64,000 nucleotides of DNA. It comes from Mytilus californianus. Lineage: Eukaryota > Mollusca > Bivalvia > Mytilida > Mytilidae. Positions 45,181 through 56,681 of the stretch are shown here, piece by piece. The translations under genes were made by a program, and so were the position numbers. The stretch spans positions 79,109,143 to 79,173,142 of the forward strand of contig NW_026262679.1 in the NCBI RefSeq assembly GCF_021869535.1, in the 5' to 3' direction. The notes under the pieces are model-generated. The model was not told where the DNA came from. It saw nothing but the letters and a program-made list of their open reading frames with translations, and did no database searches. Each line of letters opens with the position of its first letter. Within the stretch, counting starts at the first letter, position 1.

Positions 45181-45571
45181 CGCCATCACCCCATCACGAG
45201 TTGGTTGACAGTTATGGAATATCGGTTTCACAAATGACGACGGATATACATGTTTTCCAATCGTCGTAACCACAATCCCATTCTCCTTTTCCCCAAATGT
45301 GATCTACCGAATTAAACTTATCACCAGGTTTGTGCTTACATGAGCGACACGACGGGTGCAACATGTGGACCTGCTTACCCTTCCGGAGCACCTGAGATCA
45401 CCCCCGGTTTTTGGTGGGGTTCGAGTTGCTCAGTCTTTAGTTTTCTATGTTGTGTGTTTTATACTGTTGTTTGTCCTATGGTCTTTTTTTCTTTTTTGGC
45501 CATGGCGTTGTCAGTTTATTTTTGACTTATGAGTTTGAATGTTCCTTTGGTATCTTTCGCCTCTCTTTTAC
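45181..45571 (+). mobile_element. PLE-2: RT C-terminus and complete 3' tail
   Basis: The coding part HHELVDSYGISVSQMTTD (from about 45195) is the extreme C-terminus of a Penelope-like RT. It leads into the tail with cgacacgacgggtgcaacat, cttacccttccggagcacct, gagatcacccccggtttttg, gctcagtctttagttttcta and the end ggtatctttcgcctctcttt. This copy links the tails scattered elsewhere (7.3, 25.3, 43.5, 61.8 and 63.0 kb) to their parent element. Confidence 0.8.
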
Positions 45572-46107
45572 AAGGATTTATTTGCAAGCAAAGAACATAT
45601 TGTGTCGCTCTTATTGCCGACTTGTTCCTTTATTCACATGAGGCTGATTTCATACAGGAACTTCTTAGAAAGAATGAGAAACTAGCATTATCCTTTAACT
45701 TCATATTCCGCTATATAGATGATATTCTCTCATGCACTAGAAAAACAAAGTTTAATTACTAAGTTGAATGCATCTATCCCATCGATCTTGAAACAAAGGA
45801 TGCAACATATAGAGTTAGGGCTGCCTCATATCTTGACTTATATATAGAAATTAACAATGAGGGTCGGTTGAGAACAAAACTATACGACAAAAGAGATGAT
45901 TTCAGCTTCCCAATTAGGAACTTTCCATTCCAATGTAGCAATATTCCAGCAGCTCCTGCATATGAAGTATATATCTCCCAGTTGAAACGATATTCCAGAG
46001 CTTGCATTTTCTTTCATGATTTCCTTGATAGAGGGTTGCTGCTTACAAGGATTCCAAGTGGTGAAGTTGAATTTTTTCCTTCGAAAATTTTACGGACGCC
46101 ATCACGA
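45572..46107 (+). pseudogene. PLE-2 reverse transcriptase fragment, downstream of its own tail
   Basis: It encodes a degenerate motif B end (LIADLFLYSHEADFIQ), motif C RYIDDIL, then KLYDKRDDFSFPI, PAAPAYEVYISQLKRYSRA and, after a frameshift near 46060, LRKFYGRHHE. There is an in-frame stop after KFNY at 45760. The fragment ends at the phrase ccatcacgag, the same phrase at which the upstream C-terminal piece begins. The order of the two pieces is therefore the reverse of the element's natural order. Confidence 0.8.
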
Positions 46108-46205
46108 GTCATTTCCGACCGAATGTGAAGTAGTAAACACATATTGATTGGTAAAGAGCGTAATAACAAGATTTCGTAATAGTAAGTGTTTTGACCCTGA
46201 GATAA

Positions 46206-46242
46206 CAACTAATGCCCGAGGCGTAGCCGAGGGCAATAGTTG
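46206..46242. repeat. Small hairpin with GC-rich tip
   Basis: caactaatgcccgaggcgta and its continuation to gggcaatagttg form a 37-bp imperfect palindrome. The cgaggcgtagccgag tip recalls the hairpin tips at 766 and 25515. Confidence 0.7.
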
Positions 46243-47210
46243 ATATTGAAGAGACAACATTAAGTTTTAACCAGTTATTAAGTGAAATACTATGCCGAAC
46301 AATACACCGTAAAATTTTCAAATACACTAAACTCTCTATGCATCTGATTTCTAGTAGCTTAAAATATATTATAGTACACAAAAATATTCACAGATGCGGA
46401 AGACGACGACAGAACCATTCAATACATTTGATAAGTTTAATTCTATAAAAATGTCATTTTCATGTACACATTTCTTCTTTTCTTAATTGCTCCTGCTCAG
46501 TAATTTTCTTTTTGCAAATTGACTTAGAAAATCACTTACAGTTAGCAGTTATTTCAGAGTTTTATTTTACCATGTGAAAAAGTCCAAGAAAAACGAATAG
46601 TCAATGACTCAATTTTGTCCAATGAAAAATAAGTATGAAAAAGTTCGGGAAATATGATTGCAAAACTATTCAATGGGTTCAAAGTATTTTAAAAATCTGT
46701 TGACTGGCAAATAGTATGTTAAAGGATTATAGAATGAAACAGAACAAATATTTTATTCTTTTTTTTTATGTGTGAAAAAATGAGGTATAATAATTCCTTT
46801 AATTTCCCTCGATGAAAAAACGTAGCAGCGTATGAGTATTTACTTGTGTGATTTTACAAAAATGCAGTAATCTACTAATTTTGGAATTTTAATGTGCACT
46901 GATTAAGTTCTTAATTCTATTCGAGTTTCACTTACTCTAAGATTATGGTGTGTAAAAGCGATGAATACTATGACATATCGAATGTAAACAATTAAAGTAA
47001 GCCATAACATAACGCCTATCTAGGTTAAGCGATATATTTTTTTCTCTTTAAAAGCTTAGATTTAAATTTGTCAACGTGACGTTCCATAAAAGTAAGAATA
47101 TAACTATATTTGCCTTCCATAAAAACAAGTATTTAGGAACGTAACAACCAGAGCTAGGTTCAGTTCTTTAGACATTTGTACGTAGATGACTTAATTCATA
47201 TTGATTTGAT
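46243..47210. other. Upstream region of the SLC22 gene
   Basis: AT-rich sequence with no recognised exon. It should hold the promoter and 5' untranslated region of the gene whose ATG is at 47211, but I cannot point to a TATA box or a start site. An in-frame TGA at 47202-47204 closes the frame just before the ATG. Confidence 0.5.
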
Positions 47211-47346
47211 ATGGATCCCGGTACAGATGTTGATCATGTCCTACAGGCGCTTGGAAATGTTGGTAGATATCAGAAGTTTCAGTTGTCTATGCTGTTTGTA
47301 TTTATGTTGGAAAATGCTTTTCATTTGATAGCGGCAAACTATATCA
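47211..47346 (+). CDS. SLC22 family transporter, exon 1
   Basis: This is the first coding exon of an organic cation transporter-like protein (major facilitator superfamily, SLC22). Such proteins move organic cations, zwitterions or anions across the plasma membrane. It codes residues 1-45 (MDPGTDVDHVLQALGNVGRY...) and the first base of residue 46. The N-terminal GxxGRYQ-type start followed by a hydrophobic stretch (LSMLFVFMLENAFHLIA) is the usual SLC22 opening into membrane helix 1. The start is fixed by an in-frame TGA three codons upstream. The donor is A|GTAAGT at 47347. The substrate cannot be told from sequence. Confidence 0.88.
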
Positions 47347-48048
47347 GTAAGTATTCTTAAAGCTGATTTTTTTAAAACTAATTATCTTTTTCAAGTTAAT
47401 TAATATGAATAAAGTGTTTTTTTTTCTCATGTTCGTTTAAATCCGTGTCTTTTTTTTTTTTTTCTTTTTCTTTTTTAATGTTTTTTCTTTTTGTCTTTCT
47501 TGTCACTTGATTTTATCTTTATTACGTTATTCCTTCTTGAATTTCCTTTTTCTTTAAATAAATCTGTCTATAGTAAATATAAAGATAAACGTAAAATGAT
47601 ATTTTGGAGGTGTTTTCCCCCTTTATAACAATTTCAACATATTAAACAGCACGAACAATTTAAGAAAAATTTCTTGTATAATTTTTTTCATTTAAAACAT
47701 GTATGTAAAATATATGAAACTGATTTTTTTTTTGGTGAGATTTAAAACAAAATATGATATATCACATCATTATTTGAATTCAGTCAAAACATATTTAGAA
47801 CACGTGAATATTACATGCAGTCATTTCGACATTATGCAGAGACTTGAGGGATAGAAGGATAATCGAAAATGCTATCAATATGCAGAATTCAAGCCAAAAT
47901 TGTTTCGAAAAGGAAAAGGGGAAAAAAAGAGGGGCATGGGTCCTTTCGTATACATATACGATTAGGTTTTACATGTATTTTAATCTAAATGCAACAAGTG
48001 AGATTAAAAGGTTATATAGTTGAAACTTTTTCTGTGAAGGAGTTTTAA

Positions 48049-48978
48049 AATAGGTTTAATCGCTGATTTAGGCTTTGACCAATGACCGTATTAATATAAC
48101 AAATTGAAATGTTATAAAGTTCAGGTCATTATTTACCCCTTAAGATCTCAGTTCGCCAGTGAAAATTTCTATGTGTTTTCAGTATTTTCAGAATTTTTCA
48201 GCAATGGAAATTTCATCAACCTTTTCTGTTTTGTTTATAAGGAGAAAGGAAAAAAAAAACACCAATTTAAAAGGCATGTTTATATCAAAATAAGTAGATT
48301 TGAAATGATTGCCGAACAGATCAAAAGAGACCAAAGGACAAAGATGCACACAACTACTGATCACCGTACGGCATTCAACAATGAGCAAATTTAATACCAT
48401 TCCATTTGAACATATGTAGTGAATTAATCTTCTAACACTTTATGTGTCTGATAGTTTACAATAAAGGACTTGAACTTGAACTTGATATCGTTTAGTAATC
48501 TCTAAATGACCCCGGAATGGCAAGATGTGGTACAATTCTAAATAAATCTATTTAATCAAAACCAATATTTCAATTTCAATTTTTAAGAACTGGTTTAGAA
48601 ATTTGGAAGAATGAAGTCTATCAAATGGCATTTTCGGGATATGAAATATTTTTATTTTCACTTCTTGAAAGATTCTGTTTTCACTTAATTTCAAAACAAC
48701 TGCAAATACAATTTAGAAAAATAATAAAAAAATATATTTACATTTTTAAAAAGTCTCTCGTAACTCTTTCAAGAGAAAAGACACAAAGTGGCTACATGAA
48801 TTAAAATTCTCTTGAATTCGACGAACAAGTAGTTATTATATATTTGTCTCTATGCAACTATCAGTTTTCCAATGTTTAATTACCATTTAAATAGGTTTAA
48901 TCACTTATATAGGCTTTGACTAATGACCATTTTAATATAATAAATTGAAATGATATAAAGTACAGGTCATTATTTACT
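48049..48978. repeat. Pair of ~89-bp direct repeats, 841 bp apart
   Basis: aataggtttaat...ggctttgac-aatgacc...caggtcattattta is found at 48049-48138 and 48890-48978 with about ten differences. The intervening sequence includes a reverse GTACGG-type fragment (48240-48393). Confidence 0.75.
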
Positions 48979-50466
48979 GCATAATGTAGATGTGCATTGG
49001 CCAAATCATGATGGTTTACTGCACTTTTTGTGTTAAATAGCGATTGTGTTACGAAGAAATGTAAGATGTAGGAATTAAATTTTTAGGTTTATTGTTTTGA
49101 AAGACGTGTTTGATATTGAACCTTTACATTTAACCATTTATTCATTTTATGTATAGTGAAACAACAATACACAAAATATAATAGCTCCCAAGACAACTAG
49201 CTAATACATGTGTATTAACGACAATCACAATATAACATACCGTGTAACAAATCAATAGAATCGAAATAAAAAAAATTAAAACGATTGAAGTTTAAACAAA
49301 GCTTATAACAGAAGAAAAGATTAAAAGGGTATAAATATGTATTATATGCACTAATAATGCATATCATTATTAACGTAAGCTTCAAAACAGTACCTCAAAA
49401 TCTTATCATTATTTATAATTTTTTTTACATATTTGAAATATTCATATATTCAACACATATATGAACTAATCATTGAATTTGATTTTTTTTTCATATAAAA
49501 AAAATGCAATCGCAAAGTATTTATTTCTCAAGAGTTGTAATAATGCACATTTCTCTAGATCCCATATATAAATTCGCGTCTTCATATTTCTAAAGATCCT
49601 ATACCACAATTCGTACCGTGGCGTCGGTGTTATTTTTTGCTTTATAAAAAGATATAGGAATATTTTTTTTTAAAGTTTAATCTACTAGTATTTTGAAAAC
49701 AGACGAATTTCATCTTCATAAAGTAATTTCTACATTCATCAGAAAAAACGATGCCATCGAAACTGGACGTTATCATGAACTGGTAGAAGAAGTGATGTTG
49801 TATCTAGTATGCATTCTTGGCATTTAGTCAGATAAATCTGTTTTCTTCCCAAATATTTAGAACAGTCATGTCATTATATGACCAGAGCTGACCAAGATGA
49901 TACACATGTGAAAATAAACCATAACTGATTGGCAATTATTGTTATCTATATGTTAGCATTTCTGTCATATCAATACATGAATATACAGATGCATCGAGAT
50001 TAATTATATACTTGAGCTAATTCACTGATATAGTCGAAGAAATCATATTTTGTACCTGTAAAAAACGTATTAACAAAAATACCGAACTCCAAGGTAAATA
50101 CAAAAAGGGGGAAATCCATAAAAAATACTGACACCCTGTCAAGCTTTACAGAATACGACAGCAGCGATTTTGCAAGGACATATATTGAATCTGTAAAGAT
50201 CTACTCTACATTCTACATCATTTGGTCAAGCTCTTTCAGAGTTTACAATAAATGACGAACTTTAATGAAAACTTGATGCACAATACATATTCTACGTACA
50301 TGTATACCAATAGAAAGATACGTTTTAACACTTTACATGGAATTTAACAGAAAGTTCATAAAAAAAGGACTTAACTAAGTTTAAAATAGATAATTAAAAA
50401 AATGTTAACAAACCAAACAGCTACCTATTTTGGTTAACATGTATTCATTAGTAGCTGTGTTATTGA

Positions 50467-50481
50467 CCCCCCCCCCCCCCC
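50467..50481. repeat. Poly-C tract
   Basis: A run of about 15 C in intron 1. It is followed by a short plus-strand piece of the dispersed repeat (tggttgctcatcattgagaa, 50495-50550). Confidence 0.9.
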
Positions 50482-50574
50482 AAATCTGTGTATGGTTGCT
50501 CATCATTGAGAACCATAAGGTGACCTGTTGTTGTTTAAATGAATAAAAAAGGGAGTGTTATGGTTATAATAATA

Positions 50575-51690
50575 CTACAGGCTCTTTAGAGCCTGTGTCG
50601 CTCACCTAGGTCTATGTGCATCTTCAACATTGTAGACTACTGCTTTCAGTTTCTATTTTATTTAGTTTTTGCCCAAAACACAAAAGAGGGTAAAAACACG
50701 TCATTTAAGGGCAATCATTCCATTCTACTAACTTTTTTGGCAGAATTTGACCTGATTGTAGATCTTGTCTTGCTGATCATTATTGTCCTTTAAAGTTTCT
50801 ATCTATCTTTTATAGTTTTCAAGATGCATGTAATAGCCAAGGCTCCGTGTTGAAGACCGTACTTTGACCTATAATGGTTTACTTTTATAAATTTTGACTT
50901 GGATGGAGAATTGTCTCATTGGCACTCATACCACATCTTCTTATATTCAAAAACGCCAAAAATTGGTAAAAATCGTCATCAAAGAGCAATAACTTCAATA
51001 ACCAGTCGACTGAAGAATGCGGCTATTAGACTTATTTGCAGATCTTGTCTTGCTGATCACTTATGCTGTTTAAAGATTCTATATATCTATTGTAGATTTT
51101 AAAATTTTAGGCAAAAACGCAAAAAAAAATGGTAAAAATTGTCACTAAAGGGCAATAACTCTAACAAAGAGTCGATTCACGATTTCTGCTATTTGAATTA
51201 TTTACAGATCTTGTCTTGCTGATCAGTTTTGCTGCTTAAAGTTTCTTTCTACCGATTATAGTTTTGAAGATAATAGACCTAATAGAAAAAAAGTAGTAAA
51301 ATTTGCCATTTTAAGACAATAACCCCAATAAGGAATTGTCTGACAGTTTTGTCGTGAATAAATAATAGGTAAAGCTCAACATTCTGAACATTTCTCGCCT
51401 GTCAGATTTTCTCTATTTATAGCGGTTTTCAAAATAATAGACAAAACTTACATTTTAACCCTATGTTCTTTTTTTAGCCATGTCTGCCATCTTGGTTGGC
51501 AGGCGGGGTCATCGGACATTTCTATAAACTAGATATCCCAATAATGATTGTGGCCAACTTTGATTAAATTTGGCTCTGTAGTTTCAGAGGAGATGATCTT
51601 AAAAGTTAACGGACGACGGACGACGATGACAGACGACGGACGCCAGTTGATGGGAAAAGCTCTCTTGGACCTTCGGGCCAGGTGAGCTAA
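50575..51690. mobile_element. Mollusc dispersed repeat with gctcacct ends
   Basis: The left end is aggctctttagagcctgtgt followed by cgctcacct. The right end is gaccttcgggccaggtgagc. Read inward, both ends therefore start with a gctcacct phrase. Inside, tcttgtcttgctgatca recurs at about 50764, 51045 and 51208 with gtttctat and ggcaaaaacgcaaaa-type partners, giving a degenerate internal tandem repeat. A further dispersed fragment (gattgatggagaattgtctc-like, 50880-50945) interrupts it. This layout is familiar from bivalve sequences. No ORF. Confidence 0.7.
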
Positions 51691-52933
51691 TAATAGTATG
51701 ACCAAAATGATGATTTAAGCCAAAAATCAATTACTTGTGAAAGAGTTTCGTATAAAAGAATCTTATCCCGTGCTATATAGAACCATGTGACATATATTTC
51801 TTCTATGGTCACGACCACGCAGTTTGCGTCTTTTTAACCTACATCCAGTCCGTGAGTGCATATAATATAATCTTAAAGATAAACTTGACCGTAATACAAT
51901 TTAGTAGACTTCAATAATACTGACATTAACATTCATTGATTTCATTATTTTGTGTATTGTTCTGCAAGAGCCTTAAGGTGTAAGATTACTAATCTTAGAT
52001 TTAATTTTACAATATTTTAAATGAACTTAACTTGTCCTATAACGAGGTTACGATCTACAATCTTTTAACCTAGCAACTGTATATTTTTTAATTAGAGAAA
52101 AAAATTAAAATAGAAACAAAAAGTTGTTTTATATCAATTTTTAATTAAAACTTAATATTCTATAATTTTTCGATATCTAGGTCAATTAAAATTGAGAAAC
52201 GTTACTAGAAGCTGTTTATGAATATGTCGTTATATATATACGACACATTGAGGAATTTACACAGCAATGCATTCATTATATTTTCTCATGTATTTACTTG
52301 CCTATTTAATATTCATTTACTTGCTGTGTCTTTGCTTTGTCCACCTTTATAGGTATTTACTGGGACTATTATACTAACTAATAAATTAATATTTTTGTTC
52401 AATTTCATATGATCATAATGCATATGTTGTAATTGAAGATATATATTGTATATATACATATATTCATAATTGATTTTAAATAAACATGTGTTAATGTCAT
52501 TTTTAGTGAATAAGATCTTAACAGTATTTAGCTGACAGTATGGTGGTATTTGTATGATTTGTCCAAAATCATATAAAACTTGTGACAAAAAATCGCATCA
52601 TTATCTGCTACTTCATCACTTTCCCCTCTATGTTTGCATTGATTTCAGTATCATTTCACTTATTTAAACCATCTTGAATATCTAACCATGGAAGTGTCCA
52701 GAAAGGTTCTGCAATGAAAAATAAATTACAATGACACATTGATGATGATGATGATGGATGGATGGCTGCTTAATGTCCAGCGGCAAATTAACATGCATAT
52801 TCAGGACGAGAACATGTTAATGTAATATAAATATTAACCCTGCTTTGTATTAGACCGACACGCTAAGTCGGATTTTTAACGTGCTAGTTCACAAGGTAAC
52901 AGTCCACAGGAAGGCATGTCACCTTACCCACCG

Positions 52934-53920
52934 CATTGGCGTAGCTTACGTTGAGGCAACCTCGGTAAAAAAAAATATAAAAAAAATAAACAATAAAAAA
53001 AAATTCTTTATAATCTTTTAAACAATTTTCAAAAATGCAGCAGACTCGCTACTAAACGCTAAAATACCGACTTGTATTGTATTGTTGCCGTTATTGTTTC
53101 ATACCCTTTGCGAGTTCAAGACTAATGGAAACATTTCCCTCCTCTAATTGGAAATATCGATCCCTTTGCGGTAGTTTTCACTAATCATAAAATGTCGGAG
53201 TCACCGGTTGTCACTTTCAAAATGGGAAAAAAGTTCAAAACCATGTAAGAATCGGAAGACCTTACAAGAAATATCAGGACAAAACACAACCAATGAAAGT
53301 GCCGTGGAGCACTTTACATGTAGCACGTGTTTATTTCATAGTTAATCAAGAAATGGTGCTAGCGTGATGTCTGGTAATGTTTCTGGTATTAAAACCCACA
53401 TACAGCAAATCCAACCAAGAGCATATTATCAGCATTGTATATCGCACGTTTTGAATCTTGTTGTTGCGTCTACTTGTAAAGCGCTAGCTGAGATCCTGAA
53501 TTTGTTTGGTTCTGTAAGTCAGCTGACATGATTTCTTGGTGGATCACAGCTGTATTGTTGACTTGCTGTGTCATTAAAATATACCCCATATCCATCTCCT
53601 TTATTCGTAAAGAATTTAAAATCTGGGAAGTTCACTGAAAGGATTCAATTTGAAAAAGTGGTAAATGTTTTTGAGAACATTTAAGTATTCAACTGAACAT
53701 TCAAAATGATGTAGGAACCAGTAAACAACAGTGACTAAAACATCTGTAGTATAACTTAGTGTAAGGCATATTAACATTATTATGATGAAGTAAAATAAAA
53801 CAACTGCTATTTTTAATAGAATCTTCTTGTTCAAATTTCTAAAGCTCTACAGCTTAAGGGGGAGGGCTGCGCCCCCAGACTCCCTGCCTCGGTAATAACA
53901 GAATGCAAGTTACGCCACTG
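52934..53920 (+). mobile_element. hAT element remnant inside SINE-3
   Basis: The left end cattggcgtagcttac and the right end, read in reverse (cagtggcgtaacttgc), are inverted repeats of about 16 bp of the CAGTGGCGTA type known from hAT elements. Near the right end the reverse strand reads ccgaggcagggagtctgggg, as in hAT termini. An 8-bp target duplication is not clear (acccaccg against cggccgga). Only a short transposase piece survives inside. Confidence 0.75.
53353..53530 (+). pseudogene. hAT transposase fragment
   Basis: The frame from about 53353 codes NGASVMSGNVSGIKTHIQQI, then QPRAYYQHCISHVLNLVVAS, and reaches SVSQLT before a TGA. This is the DGA-SNMSG...HC-AH-LNL region of ZMYM/DUF4371-type hAT transposases, where the first residue is usually D and here is N. 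Upstream and downstream coding parts are unrecognisable or lost. Confidence 0.85.
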
Positions 53921-55080
53921 CGGCCGGACACATTATTCTGACTCCGAGCCGACCAGTCTTTGCTCTTACTTCTTAATGCCGCATGTTTAGCGGAGAAGCA
54001 GCAAATACCAATTTTAAAGTCTTTGGTTTGATCCGGCTGGGGTTCGAACCCACGAATCTCTCGTAATCGAGGCGAACATTATACCAAGAGACCACAGAGG
54101 CGATCAATGACACATAGATGGGCATAAAGTCCATATTAAGAACATATCAATATTTGTACATTTGTAAGTAACAAGGAGTAATATATCTTGCCAACTTTGT
54201 ACATAAATGATCATCATTGTACATTTTCATTTACGTGATATGAATTTTCGTGTACTGCAGATGGTTCAAATCTTTAAATTCATATTCATTTTCTAAATGT
54301 TGACAAAGCTATTTTATAACCCCACCCTTGAAAATTGTCCTTTGTTGACTCATAGTGTTGGAAAAACGGCTTGTAAATTATAAACAAGTAATTAGGATAA
54401 ACAGACAACAAGTTCTGATTCAATTCTCTATTTCAATGAGTCTTTAAGAAAATGTAAAAAATCTAGTAAATTACTTTTCCTTATGAATAAAAAGATACAT
54501 ATACAGATAGATGAGCTGTGTCGAATAGAAATCGACCGTATGCAAATAAATATCAATACACCTGTTAACCATTTTTCGGGTTGAAAAATCTCTATGCAAA
54601 GTCTGTAACTGTTTAAAAATTGAGTTGATATAAGAACCCAACAAAACAGACCAAAATTCATGTTTTATTTCGTATTTGAATGTTCCAAAATCAGTCAAAG
54701 TCTTACACATGTACATGTATATGTGTACTTGCATAAGGTCGATTTCTATCCGACGAAGCTCAATTATTATATTAGAAGTATAATAGTGCCAGGTATTTAT
54801 TGTATTGTAAACTTCATTTTTCTTCGTTTTTCCGCCCCTATTAAATCTCCTTAAAAAATGTTCTGCTTGCAAGTTTTAACGTTTGTCTTCTTCATTCCGT
54901 GTTGTCTTTGCTATTCCTCATCTATTCCTCGGATTTTTTTCACAACAAAAATATCTTTTCTCAAATAGAAAATGTAAATTGCCGGTTTTTACCGTAGTTA
55001 ATTAAGAAATCATGTACACTAAAAAAAATTATACTCTACATTTTTTTGAAAATTATCTAAAATATTTTTTTTTTAAATAG

Positions 55081-55298
55081 GTTACAGACCAGATTACAAC
55101 TGTAAATCTGTTAATGCAACAGAGTTGATCTATAACCAATACAAATCTGCTTCCAACATATCTGATATACATGTCAAGTATGGAAAGTGCGAAATTGATA
55201 TTAACGCAAATGTTACTGGTACTGAATATCAATTTTCACAGTCTTGTCCAAATGGTTATGAATACGATATGCCAAGAGACAGATCGACCGTTACGGAG
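55081..55298 (+). CDS. SLC22 family transporter, exon 2
   Basis: It codes residues 46-118, the large extracellular loop between membrane helices 1 and 2 that is characteristic of SLC22. It holds three N-glycosylation sequons (NAT, NIS, NVT), three cysteines and the motif CPNGYEYD, followed by STVTE. In the family this leads into EWDLVC. The loop is shorter than in many vertebrate OCTs. Acceptor AATAG|GTT; donor GAG|GTATGC at 55299. With the single base carried from exon 1 the exon is 73 codons long and ends in phase 0. Confidence 0.9.
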
Positions 55299-55442
55299 GT
55301 ATGCAGGTCGTTTATATATGTATTTTTTATGTTAACCTTTATCATTGTAAAATATGGCAATTCAGTATGATACTGTAAATGGATGTTGAAAGGTCACAAG
55401 TTTAAAGCTTTACTGTGCTTTTCTGTAACATTTTGTCATGTA

Positions 55443-55746
55443 CTGCTTGTGGAGGACTGTTAGTCCCCGAGGGTATTATCAGCTCAGTAGTCAGTGCTTC
55501 GGTACTGGCAAGATTTATAGTAAACTTTTCTTAAATTCTCAGTCAGTAAACCTATAAATTACCAAGAAACCAAGGTTCCAACTCTCTAATGCAAATTTTG
55601 CCTATTCTTTTTGTGCGCCTTTTGTTCATATAGTTCCTCTAGCATTCGGTTATCAATACATTTATACATCATTGGCTTTCAAGAGTCAATTTTTAGAATT
55701 GAGCGTAACTGATGAAGGTTAATCCATAAAATTGTTTATGACGCAC
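55443..55746 (+). mobile_element. PLE-3 type pseudo-LTR unit with decayed HHR
   Basis: It runs from ggactgttagtccccgaggg through cagctcagtagtcagtgctt to gagcgtaactgatgaaggtt, collinear with 27690-28078. No RT sequence is attached, so it is a solo unit inside intron 2. It faces an inverted partial copy at 55925-56093. Confidence 0.75.
55703..55744 (+). ncRNA. Degenerate hammerhead ribozyme
   Basis: CTGATGA (55709-55715) and the aggttaatcca stem II segment are kept, but the GAAA box has become TAAA (55727-55730). Stem III/stem I sequence is expanded to attgtttatgacgc. Loss of G12 should abolish activity. Confidence 0.65.
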
Positions 55747-55785
55747 TAGATCAAAATTATAAAAAACATTTACAAATGCACGATT

Positions 55786-55905
55786 CAGAGTTTTAAAGAT
55801 TAGATTCAGGGTTTAAGGATAAGATTTAAAGTTTAAAAGATTAGATTCAGAGTTTAACGATAAGATTCAGAGTTTAAAAGATTAGATTCAGAGTTCAAAG
55901 ATTAT
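55786..55905. repeat. Minisatellite of ~17-bp units
   Basis: Seven or so variants of gattagattcagagttta/aaa follow one another between the two oppositely oriented PLE-3 type units. Confidence 0.8.
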
Positions 55906-55924
55906 ACCACTGAAAACCCTAAAC

Positions 55925-56093
55925 AGAATAGCCATAGAATGAGGGAGTTGGAGGAACCTTAGTTTCTTAAAAATTTCTCAATCTATCAACAGAATAGTTA
56001 AGAAGAAAAGGATGTTATAAATCATGTCAGTACCGAAGTACTGCCTACCGAGCTGATGGTTACCACGGAAACTAACAGTCCACCAGCAACTAA
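55925..56093 (-). mobile_element. Inverted partial PLE-3 type unit
   Basis: The reverse complement begins ggactgttagtttccgtggt, continues cggtaggcagtacttcggta and ggttcctccaactccctcat, and stops before the ribozyme segment. Together with 55443-55746 it makes an inverted repeat around the minisatellite. Confidence 0.7.
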
Positions 56094-56681
56094 CATGTTA
56101 AATGTATTTAATCCGAAATAAACATGACTCTCCTCTTACTTAATGATTCAACATGTCAGTAACGTTTATACTGCGTACGTATGTACACTGCAAATCATAC
56201 ACAAAGCGGACGTTTCAAAATAATTGTGATACGTTGATGGAAATTTGTTTAAAAGGAAATTATTAAGCTGCGGTATTACAGAAATCCTATAAACAAATAC
56301 AGATACGTATGTCCGTGTGTCTTATAATTTCAATTTGAATATAAAAAAGGGAGGTAGGACAAATGTGAATGAAACCTCATCCCCCAAAAAACACGACTCA
56401 CCAATATTTTCTTTGACAATCTAAACTTTTTTTTTATCATTTTAACATTTTATCAATATAATTAGTCAGTGGATTATAATACTGTACGTCAATAAACTTT
56501 GACACTTCTTAAATATGTTGTTTAACCAACAAAAAGAGTATTCACAAACCACACATGCAATCAAATTGCCAACCCAAAATTAAAATACCCAAATATCCAA
56601 TGAAAACCACAAAACCATTACCTAAAAATGAATGCCAATTCCTTACAAATATATATCTGAAACCTTTTTTCTTACTTTCAG

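Larger units (their letters stand above)
52737..54113 (-). mobile_element. tRNA-derived SINE (SINE-3), split by a hAT remnant
   Basis: On the minus strand a tRNA-like head begins at about 54113, with an A-box-like tggtctcttgg (54094-54084) and a perfect B box ggttcgaacccc (54060-54049). The body runs left to about 53921, is interrupted, and continues at 52933-52737 (from ggtgacatgccttcctgtgg on), ending in a (atc)n/(catc)n tail. Removing the insertion leaves a SINE of about 390 bp. Confidence 0.75.
47347..55080 (+). other. SLC22 gene, intron 1 (7.7 kb)
   Basis: The donor is GTAAGT and the acceptor TTTTTTTTAAATAG. The intron is packed with repeats: a GTACGG-type fragment (48240-48393), a ~89-bp direct repeat pair, a poly-C tract (50467-50481), a mollusc repeat at 50575-51690 and a SINE split by a hAT remnant (52737-54113). 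No extra coding exon is needed, because exons 1 and 2 join in frame. Confidence 0.85.

Noticed and set aside
49717..49760. Possible hammerhead on the minus strand (CTGATGA with a later GAAA near gacgaatttc)
   Set aside because: The segment between the core and GAAA does not form a stem II, and stem III would need a two-base loop. The order resembles an HHR only superficially.
54035..54113. Functional tRNA gene on the minus strand
   Set aside because: The tRNA-like head continues into a SINE body that is found again on the other side of the hAT insertion.
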